From Cyclobacteriaceae bacterium (GTDB taxonomy: Bacteria > Bacteroidota > Bacteroidia > Cytophagales > Cyclobacteriaceae), in the NCBI GenBank assembly GCA_012033595.1, contig JAAUQL010000030.1:1-55499 (forward strand): 55,499 nt of DNA, in the 5' to 3' direction. Numbering within the stretch: the first letter of the stretch is position 1; each line of letters begins with the position of its first letter. Both the position numbers and the translations under genes were made by a program. The notes beneath the pieces were generated by a model. The model saw nothing but the letters and a program-made list of their open reading frames with translations, made no database searches and had not been told where the DNA came from. Below, piece after piece: positions 49,021 through 55,499 of this stretch.

Positions 49021-49251
49021 TTATTTGTTTAGCCGTTTGAAATAGCCGAGGGTAATGAGGGCTTCTTCTTCATCTATAATGCTGATCGCCATGCCTACAT
49101 GCACGAGCACGTATTGGCCAACCTGTGCCGATGGTACTGCGGCAATGCTTATTTCTCTCATTATTCCATCAAAAGAAACCCTGGCCTTAGAAAAAACCGG
49201 ATCTTCTGCATACTCGATTGCGACGATTTTACCTGGAATTGCTAAGCACAT
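49021..49251 (-). CDS. hypC: Hydrogenase maturation chaperone HypC
   Basis: A 76-residue chaperone that carries the Fe(CN)2CO unit from HypD to the hydrogenase large subunit. It begins MCLAIPGKIV with the essential Cys at position 2, and continues with the OB-fold pattern (VGQYVLVHVGMAISIIDEEEA). Length and start are exactly those of HypC/HupF. The start overlaps the end of hypF by 10 bases, suggesting coupled translation. Confidence 0.95.
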   Translation of the reverse strand: MCLAIPGKIVAIEYAEDPVFSKARVSFDGIMREISIAAVPSAQVGQYVLVHVGMAISIIDEEEALITLGYFKRLNK

Positions 49252-51575
49252 GGTTTTTCTATATTTACTGACGACACATCTTGCTTTATCGCCCCCGATT
49301 TTTGACTAGCATAATACGAGACCAATTGCCCAAAGCTAATACACTCATCGTTGGGCGATAGTTCCTGGTGGAAATACAGCGTGTAACTTTTGCCCATTAC
49401 TTCTGTGAGCATGTCTACCAACAGGCTATTCTGAAATACCCCTCCGCTAAATGCCAGGGCTTTGGTTTTTTGTTTTACTGCCACCCGCAATATTATTTCT
49501 ACCAGGGTGCGGTGATATCTGGCTGCAATTTCCCCGGCGTTTTTGCCTTGTTCCATATCTTCGAGGATGGAGACCATCATTTGCTGATGATCTATGGCAA
49601 ATTGGATATCCGGTATGGGGTAGGGCGGGGGATAGCTGCCCCGGCGATCGCAGTATTTTTGGGCTTCATTTTCGAGATAAGTGGCCGCTTCACCTTCGTA
49701 GGTGTTTATCTGACAAAGCCCTAGCAGACTGGCTATGGCATCGCAAAGCCGCCCAACACTGGAAGACTGTAAGGATGATCGATCGAGTACTTTGTTGTAA
49801 AAGTCAAACTCCTCAGCAGTAAAGGCCTCCCTTACCTGTTGGCATTCCTGGTGCACCGTGTGCAACAACGACAACGCCGACAGCCGTGGTTCGCGCGCCA
49901 TTTTATCGCCCAGTATATGGGTAAAGTATTTCATCTGCCCGACATGCACTATCGCACAGTGGTGCACACAGTAAAACTCCCCACCCCAGACCGCGCCATC
50001 ATGGCCCATACCCATACCATCAAACACCACCCCCAATATCTTTTCTGTGGCCTCCAAAAGCCCATGCTCACCCAGTACCGCCCATAAATGCGCTTCATGG
50101 TGCTGAATCTCCCTGAATGGCACGCCCAGAGACGCCGCCATCGCTTTGCCCCCCTGAGTGGCGAAGTAGGTAGGATGCTTATCAACCAGCACCATTTCGG
50201 GTTTGAATTGCAATAAGTTTTGAAAATGATTCAATGTGAAATCATAGCTTAGCTGAGCGTCGAAGGTAGAGGTATCGCCAAGGTATTGCGAAATGTGGCA
50301 GCTCCCATTTTGCCAAATACAGAAGGTACTCTTCATCAGCGCACCCATGGCGAGCACCGGCTGCTGAAACCCGTCCCGAAGGCACTTGGCGTAGAAACCA
50401 GGTGCCAAACCGCGAGCCCTTCTTATAATAATTCTTTGCTGGTGTACCGGGGTAAATTTCACTACAGAATCATCCTGGGGTATTTGAATGTCGCGATTGT
50501 TGAGAAGGATAAAATCCGCAAATTCCCCAAGAATATGTACCGCGTCTTCATTTTTGTGTATGACCGGCGCCCCACGGTAATTGGCACTTGTAGCCAATAA
50601 TGGCCGCGAAAGTTTTTCGGCTATCATCATAAAAATGGGAGAATAGGGCAGCATGATACCGAGGCTATCCAGCCCGGGGGCAATATCTTTTTGGAGTTCA
50701 TCTGCCGGATGTGCCATTTTTATCAATACGATCGGCGCGGCGGTACTCCTTAAAGCTGCCTTTTCTTTTTGCGAAATCACATGCTTCGCCAATACAAGAT
50801 CAAGATTGGGATACATCAGGGCAAAAGGCTTGGCAGGGCGATGCTTTTTATGCCTCAGCCTGGCAATGGCTTTTTGGTTTTTTGCATCGCAAAGCAAAAG
50901 AAATCCCCCTATACCTTTGGCACCGACAATGTGCCCTTCCGCTATCTTTTGGCAAATAAAATCTACCACTTCATGTTCCTCCAGGCTTATTTGCATCCCC
51001 CTGTCATCCACCACCCATTGGCTTATTTTACAGTTGGGGCATGAATTGGTCTGCGCGTAAAACCTGCTGTCGTGGGGGTTTTGGTATTCAGCGAGACAAT
51101 CAGCGCACATGGCAAAGGACTTCATGCTGGTTCGCTGGCGATCGTATGGAAGGCTTTCTTCTACCGAAAACCGCGGCCCACAAGTCGTGCAGGTGATAAA
51201 GGCATATTGGTACCTCCGGTTTTCAGGGTCATAAAGTTCGGATTTGCATCTGGAGCAAATTGCATAATCGGGTGACACAAGTAAATCGGGACTTAGGGAT
51301 AATTCGCTTTCGCGAATAGAAAATTCAGTAAATTCTCTATAGGGAACCTCCTCGAAATAAAGGTCGGTGATCATTGCGGCCTCTGGTACCGAGCCGCCTA
51401 TGTCCTTAATATATTGGCTGAGCTTTTCCTCTGAGGCATTCACTACTATGTGCACCCCGTCAGAGGTGTTGGCAACTGTGCCCTGCAATCCGTGCGCTGA
51501 TGCCAGCCGATAAACAAATGGTCTAAAACCCAACCCTTGCACCCTCCCTCTGATATGAATGTGATAGCTCTTCAC
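49242..51575 (-). CDS. hypF: Carbamoyltransferase HypF
   Basis: Converts carbamoyl phosphate and ATP to the carbamoyl group passed to HypE, the source of the cyanide ligands. The domains are in order: acylphosphatase (HIHIRGRVQGLGFRPFVYR, residues about 5-95), zinc-finger pair (CSRCKSEL, CTTCGPRF, CADCLAEY, CPNCKI), YrdC-like domain (GAKGIGGFLLLCDA, GLAPGFYAKC), and a Kae1-like C-terminal domain with HHEAHLWAVLGEHG and LAFSGGVFQNSLL. GTG 51575 is taken as start because the acylphosphatase begins there; the frame also opens at TTG 51611 inside hypB. The resulting 777-residue protein is intact. Confidence 0.93.
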   Translation of the reverse strand: MKSYHIHIRGRVQGLGFRPFVYRLASAHGLQGTVANTSDGVHIVVNASEEKLSQYIKDIGGSVPEAAMITDLYFEEVPYREFTEFSIRESELSLSPDLLVSPDYAICSRCKSELYDPENRRYQYAFITCTTCGPRFSVEESLPYDRQRTSMKSFAMCADCLAEYQNPHDSRFYAQTNSCPNCKISQWVVDDRGMQISLEEHEVVDFICQKIAEGHIVGAKGIGGFLLLCDAKNQKAIARLRHKKHRPAKPFALMYPNLDLVLAKHVISQKEKAALRSTAAPIVLIKMAHPADELQKDIAPGLDSLGIMLPYSPIFMMIAEKLSRPLLATSANYRGAPVIHKNEDAVHILGEFADFILLNNRDIQIPQDDSVVKFTPVHQQRIIIRRARGLAPGFYAKCLRDGFQQPVLAMGALMKSTFCIWQNGSCHISQYLGDTSTFDAQLSYDFTLNHFQNLLQFKPEMVLVDKHPTYFATQGGKAMAASLGVPFREIQHHEAHLWAVLGEHGLLEATEKILGVVFDGMGMGHDGAVWGGEFYCVHHCAIVHVGQMKYFTHILGDKMAREPRLSALSLLHTVHQECQQVREAFTAEEFDFYNKVLDRSSLQSSSVGRLCDAIASLLGLCQINTYEGEAATYLENEAQKYCDRRGSYPPPYPIPDIQFAIDHQQMMVSILEDMEQGKNAGEIAARYHRTLVEIILRVAVKQKTKALAFSGGVFQNSLLVDMLTEVMGKSYTLYFHQELSPNDECISFGQLVSYYASQKSGAIKQDVSSVNIEKPCA

Positions 51576-51586
51576 AAGTGATGGTG

Positions 51587-52365
51587 TTAGCGGCACTGGT
51601 CTGTAAGCCAATGCACCCAGGCATCCATGCCCTGAGTGCTTGTGGCCGAAAGTTCGAAAAATTCCAACCTGTGGTTGATCCTCAACGCATGCTTTTTGGC
51701 GGTTTCCACATCAAAATTAACATAGGGCAACAGGTCTATTTTATTGATAATACAAACGTGTGAAGACTCAAACATGTAAGGATATTTCATGGCTTTGTCA
51801 TCTCCTTCAGTCACGCTGACAACCACTACCCGTTTGTTTTCGCCCAGGTCAAACATGGCGGGGCAAACCAGATTGCCCACATTTTCTATAAATAAGATAG
51901 AATCTTTTATTAGCTCCATTTTTTTGATCGCATGTGACACCATGTGCGCATCCAGATGACAACCTTTTCCGGTATTTACCTGTACTACAGGTACTTCCAT
52001 GGCAGCTATGCGGTCGGCATCGTTCATACTCTGCTGGTCTCCTTCTATCACTGCCAAACCAACTTTTGGCTTTAGCAATTTAATGGTTTGCTCCAGTAAG
52101 GTGGTTTTTCCAGAACCCGGCGAGCTCACCAGGTTGAGGCAATAAACGTTCAATGCTTCTAAAAATCCACGGTTGCGCTCGGCAAGGAGGTTGTTCTCGA
52201 GAAGCACATTTTTTCGATGTCTATCTGAATTTGGCCAACATCGTGGTGATGATGATTTGCATTATGCCTATGGTCAATCTCTTGGCGAAGCGAAAATTTG
52301 AGCCCGCCATGTTTTTCGATCTTAACTGCATCATCAGGCTGTCCGCAACCGCAAGTAGCACACAT
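51587..52365 (-). CDS. hypB: Nickel-insertion GTPase HypB with His-rich N-terminus, frameshifted
   Basis: GTPase that delivers nickel to the hydrogenase large subunit, about 259 residues when repaired. ATG 52365 opens MCATCGCGQPDD, the high-affinity metal-binding CxxCGC motif of HypB. A histidine-rich stretch (HRHNANHHHHD) follows near residue 40. The frame breaks near 52210; one base in the T6 run (plus) at 52209-52214 gives IEKNVLLENNLLAERNRG and leads into the GTPase domain (SSPGSGKTTLLE P-loop, GDQQSMNDADR, FIENVGNLVCPA, INKIDLLPY). The Cys and His of the low-affinity site appear in GKGCHLDAHMV. It is the first gene of the hypB-F-C-D-E operon. No hypA precedes it. Confidence 0.88.
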
Positions 52366-52604
52366 ATCCGGAGGGTTTAGGTGAATGGTATTGTTACAAC
52401 GAAATGAAGGAAATATGCCCTTCACTCGCTAAATTGGATTTAAATTAAATGGATATTCAAAGAATTCAAATGATATAAATCATAAAACGATCATCTCTTT
52501 TTGGTTTAGCTATTTATAGTTTGTACACCACCCGCCCGCTTGCGGCAGCAGACGAGTTGAAAAGCAATGCATAAGGCAAGATAAAAACCTAACCAGAGGC
52601 TCCA

Positions 52605-53276
52605 ATGGACAAGACTAAATACCTCGAATACCTTGAAAGCTATCTTTCCCCCAACAGAAAGTCACTATTTGACCGTGTATGCACTATGCGTACACGCCAC
52701 TTTACCATCGTGGCCGAAGACACCTACCAGGATCATAACGCCAGCGCGATGGTGCGCAGTTGTGATTGTTTTGGTATTCAGGACGTACACATCATAGAAG
52801 AGATCAATCGCTATCGCCTGGCAAAGGGAATGACCCAGGGGGCCGAAAAGTGGGTCGATACCTATTTTTACAGTGCATTCAAAGACAATACGCAAAGTTG
52901 TATAGACACCCTGCGCCAAAAAGGCTATGCCATCGTAGCCACCACGCCCCACGGAGCCGATTGCCAGCCGGCTGACTTCGACATCCATTGCAAGTCAGCC
53001 TTTTTCTTTGGCAAGGAGCGACTGGGGCTTTCGGACAAAGTGCTGGAGCAGGCAGATTATAGAATGAAAATACCGTTGTTTGGTTTTACCGAAAGCTTTA
53101 ATATTTCGGTTTCTGTGGCGCTATTGTTACAAAGTGTCACCGGAAGGTTGCATCAAAGCCGGGATATAGACTGGCACCTGAGTCGCGAAGAAATTCAGGA
53201 CTTGAAAATAAAATGGTGTTTGCGTACCATTCAGCACAGCGAACAAATCAGCAATAGATATTTGGCTGAAAACTGA
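52605..53276 (+). CDS. trmH: TrmH family tRNA/rRNA 2'-O-ribose methyltransferase
   Basis: A 223-residue SPOUT-class methyltransferase. The knotted SAM-binding core shows SAMVRSCDCFGIQDVHII (motif 1), FFGKERLGLSD (motif 2) and FTESFNISVSVALLL (motif 3). It has an N-terminal helical extension and a C-terminal helix like TrmH, which methylates G18 of tRNA. SpoU-type rRNA methylases cannot be fully excluded, but the length and extensions favour TrmH. It is convergent with sucD; the stops are 40 bases apart. Confidence 0.85.
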   Translation: MDKTKYLEYLESYLSPNRKSLFDRVCTMRTRHFTIVAEDTYQDHNASAMVRSCDCFGIQDVHIIEEINRYRLAKGMTQGAEKWVDTYFYSAFKDNTQSCIDTLRQKGYAIVATTPHGADCQPADFDIHCKSAFFFGKERLGLSDKVLEQADYRMKIPLFGFTESFNISVSVALLLQSVTGRLHQSRDIDWHLSREEIQDLKIKWCLRTIQHSEQISNRYLAEN

Positions 53277-53317
53277 AGGCATATGATAAGGAGCCTCGTC
53301 CGGCAGCTACACCCGTA

Positions 53318-54193
53318 CTATCTGCTGGCTAGCGCTTTTACCATGGTATTGCCCAGGTCTGCCGGCGATTCTACTACAAACAGTCCGCAATCTTTCATGA
53401 TTTTCATTTTGGCTTCGGCAGTGTCTGCCTCCCCACCAATTATCGCCCCGGCGTGTCCCATCCTTCGTCCCGGAGGGGCAGTTTGTCCGGCGATGAAACC
53501 TACCACGGGCTTGGTGCCATTTTCTTTGATCCAATGAGCTGCTTCAGACTCCATACTGCCACCAATTTCGCCGATCATTATAATGCCCTCGGTCTCCGGA
53601 TCTTCCATCAGCAATTTCACCGCTTCTTTGGTAGTAGTGCCAATGATCGGGTCGCCACCAATACCGATACAAGTTGACTGACCAAGTCCGGCTTTGGTGA
53701 TTTGATCTACAGCTTCATATGTGAGGGTGCCCGATCGCGATACAATACCAATGGTGCCTTTTTTGTGGATAAAACCCGGCATAATGCCCACTTTGGCTTC
53801 TCCCGGGGTGATGACGCCCGGACAATTGGGGCCTATCAGGGTCACATTCTTATGTTTGATCAGGTCTTTGACAATAAGCATATCACGCACCGGAATTCCT
53901 TCAGTAATGGTGATCACCAATTTGATACCCGCATCCACAGCTTCCAAAATTGCATCAGCGGCAAATGGCGGCGGTACAAAAATAATACTCACATCTGCAC
54001 CGGTCTTTTCCACCCCTTCGCTTACCGAATTAAAAACTGGTTTGCCCAAATGTGTCTGGCCACCTTTTCCCGGAGTCACCCCACCTACCACATTGGTACC
54101 ATAGTCTATCATTTGCTGCGCATGAAAGGTGCCCTCCGATCCGGTAAAACCCTGAACCATTATTTTTGAATCCTTATTGACTAATACGCTCAT
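53318..54193 (-). CDS. sucD: Succinate-CoA ligase subunit alpha
   Basis: Alpha subunit of succinyl-CoA synthetase (TCA cycle, substrate-level phosphorylation). At 291 residues it is intact and full length. Motifs: [17 protein letters not shown] and [14 protein letters not shown] (CoA-binding Rossmann), [16 protein letters not shown], and the active-site His in the C-terminal part ([17 protein letters not shown]). The beta subunit sucC is not next to it, as is common in Bacteroidota. A promoter box lies directly upstream. Confidence 0.96.
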   Translation of the reverse strand: MSVLVNKDSKIMVQGFTGSEGTFHAQQMIDYGTNVVGGVTPGKGGQTHLGKPVFNSVSEGVEKTGADVSIIFVPPPFAADAILEAVDAGIKLVITITEGIPVRDMLIVKDLIKHKNVTLIGPNCPGVITPGEAKVGIMPGFIHKKGTIGIVSRSGTLTYEAVDQITKAGLGQSTCIGIGGDPIIGTTTKEAVKLLMEDPETEGIIMIGEIGGSMESEAAHWIKENGTKPVVGFIAGQTAPPGRRMGHAGAIIGGEADTAEAKMKIMKDCGLFVVESPADLGNTMVKALASR

Positions 54194-54212
54194 TTATTTT
54201 TTAGTTTAAAGG

Positions 54213-54243
54213 CAAAAATATAATAATAAACAAGCTTAGCAAA
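54213..54243 (-). promoter_or_regulatory. Bacteroidota promoter TTTG-N19-TATTTTTG (minus strand)
   Basis: On the minus strand TTTG (54243-54240) is followed after 19 bases by TATTTTTG (54220-54213), fitting both Bacteroidota consensus elements and their spacing. It starts about 20 bases before sucD, the best complete promoter in the window. Confidence 0.6.
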
Positions 54244-54349
54244 GGTTTTAAAGTCCGAATGGCAGTTTTTAAACATTGTCAATCGAGACCTTTAAAATAG
54301 TGCTACATTCATGTTGGTAAATGGGACAAAGGACTAAACAGGCTAAAAA

Positions 54350-55162
54350 ATGAGTATTTTAAAAGAATCTGCAAGGCAAAAATTTCATGAGGTGATTTTT
54401 GAGGCCGATACCTTTTGGGGTAAGTTTTTCGACGTGGTGCTCATCATTTCTATCATTGCCAGCGTGCTGGTAGTTATGCTCGAAAGCGTGAGCGAACTCA
54501 ACGCAATATATGGCAAGTATTTCAAAACCATAGAGTGGGTATTTACCATCGTTTTTACTGTCGAATACATTGCGCGCATAATCTCGCTCAGGAAGCCTCT
54601 CAACTATGTCAAAAGTTTTTATGGCGTCATAGACCTGCTTTCGATCCTGCCCACCTTTTTGAGTCTGTTGTTTGTAGGCGCCCATGCCCTTATTGTAATG
54701 CGCGTTATGCGGCTTTTACGGATTTTTCGGGTGCTCAAGCTGGTGCGTTTTTTTTCCGAAGCCACCAGGTTGTTCAGCGCCTTGCAGTCGAGTTTGCCCA
54801 AAATCACGGTTTTTTTACTTAGTGTAATTTGCATTCTGCTGATTGTCGGAACGGCCATGTATATCATCGAAGGCAGGGAAAATGGCTTTACCAGCATACC
54901 AAAAAGTATATACTGGGCGATCGTTACCATGACAACAGTTGGCTATGGCGATATTGCGCCATCTACGGTATTGGGGCAAACCCTCGCTTCACTCATCATG
55001 ATTTTAGGCTATGGTATCATCGCTGTGCCAACGGGCATCGTCACTTCGGAGATAAACTTGAACAAACACAAAGAAATAACGACCCAGGCTTGCCCGGTCT
55101 GTAGCATGGAAGGCCATGATGCCGATGCTGCTTTTTGCAAATACTGTGGAGGAAAACTATGA
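54350..55162 (+). CDS. Voltage-gated potassium channel with C-terminal zinc ribbon
   Basis: A 270-residue Kv-type channel subunit: six helices with a charged S4 (MRVMRLLRIFRVLKLVRFF; arginines every third residue), then the pore with selectivity filter TMTTVGYGD (about residues 196-204) and S6. The tail has a short basic segment and ends in CPVCSMEGHDADAAFCKYCG, a zinc-ribbon with two CxxC pairs, right at the C-terminus. The channel core matches bacterial KvAP/Kch-type proteins; the zinc-ribbon tail may sense metal or redox state or bind a partner, which is inference. The gene stands alone. Confidence 0.88.
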   Translation: MSILKESARQKFHEVIFEADTFWGKFFDVVLIISIIASVLVVMLESVSELNAIYGKYFKTIEWVFTIVFTVEYIARIISLRKPLNYVKSFYGVIDLLSILPTFLSLLFVGAHALIVMRVMRLLRIFRVLKLVRFFSEATRLFSALQSSLPKITVFLLSVICILLIVGTAMYIIEGRENGFTSIPKSIYWAIVTMTTVGYGDIAPSTVLGQTLASLIMILGYGIIAVPTGIVTSEINLNKHKEITTQACPVCSMEGHDADAAFCKYCGGKL

Positions 55163-55499
55163 GCAGACAACCCGGCTAATTTTGCACCACACACCAAATT
55201 TTGTGTCCTATTGGGCGCGACAAAAGCCGTGAGAGGCGATTGGCACACGGAAAAAAGTGACAGAATGCCGGGGTTTTTTAAGGTGGCTATACCACGAGCA
55301 GGTTAAATAGGAGATAAAAATCTTTCAATCCATTTCTTTTCAAAATAAACAGGCTTCAAGGATTTTTTGACCATCTGTTTTTGTTTCCTATTTAATATCA
55401 GGAATTTTTTTCAATACCGTTTTTTTTTCTGAAAGTCTCTTGTACCAATCCAGAGTACATCCATTATAACAGATTCGACTTAGGGTTTCTATTAGAATG
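55163..55499. other. Gene-free right edge
   Basis: About 335 bases at the end of the window without a convincing gene on either strand. AT-rich towards the end. No terminator or RNA seen. The next gene lies beyond the window. Confidence 0.4.

Noticed and set aside
46851-52365. A complete hydrogenase locus
   Set aside because: Only maturation genes are present; no large or small subunit, hydrogenase-specific protease or hypA occurs in the window.
52508-52560. Similarity of TTTGTACACCACCCGCCC to the 16S rRNA 3' end
   Set aside because: The match is short and imperfect, and the flanks show no rRNA structure; judged a coincidence.

Overview
The window looks like chromosomal DNA from a Bacteroidota bacterium, most likely a free-living Cytophagales-type member; the order is an inference. 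The evidence is convergent. There are two TonB-dependent receptors, one Oar-like and one with an OMP_b-brl_3-type barrel, both with carboxypeptidase-regulatory N-termini. There is a LytS/LytTR two-component pair. Several families are typical of the phylum (CRTAC/ASPIC-UnbV, DUF3160, DUF3347, YfiR/DUF4154). At least eleven genes or intergenic regions carry a TAnnTTTG promoter -7 box, and few genes have a Shine-Dalgarno sequence. I saw no rRNA, tRNA, CRISPR array, insertion sequence or prophage.

Layout. 0.3-3.4 kb (minus): an FAD/NAD oxidoreductase followed by a membrane polyferredoxin, probably one redox module. 3.7-8.9 kb: a small holin-like membrane protein, aspartate kinase, a TPR protein with a lone histidine-kinase H-box, and a secreted FG-GAP/ASPIC protein. 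9.2-15.0 kb: a complete three-gene RND multidrug-type efflux operon (adaptor, inner-membrane pump, outer-membrane channel). 15.0-20.9 kb: a possible very small membrane protein, a TonB-domain lipoprotein, a family 2 glycoside hydrolase, galE, an SMP-30 lipoprotein and a DUF3347 metal-binding lipoprotein. 21.0-31.0 kb: a SulP anion transporter, a DUF3160 lipoprotein, a TonB receptor and a PhoD-like phosphatase lipoprotein. 31.2-35.1 kb: a DinB-like protein, the LytS/LytTR pair, and a protealysin-like M4 metalloprotease with its emfourin-type inhibitor. 35.6-46.6 kb: the Oar-like receptor, tyrS, two tandem LpxL-type acyltransferases, an exported YciI protein, YfiR, a sterol-desaturase-family hydroxylase and a FadL-like barrel. 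46.8-52.4 kb (minus): a compact hypB-F-C-D-E cluster for maturation of [NiFe] hydrogenase, with no hypA and no hydrogenase in view. 52.6-55.2 kb: a TrmH-family methyltransferase, sucD and a K+ channel with a zinc-ribbon tail.

The most striking window-wide property is that at least fourteen -1 frameshifts break otherwise intact, conserved genes. Every one is repaired by adding one base to a homopolymer run. The pattern points to homopolymer-deletion errors in the assembly rather than to gene decay, so the broken genes are annotated here as single corrected genes, each with its repair site.

The most interesting biology is the protease-inhibitor pair, the redox module, the hyp cluster without a visible hydrogenase, the H-box protein without a kinase domain, a lipid-anchored TonB domain with a repeated acidic motif, and the short promoter-backed membrane ORF.
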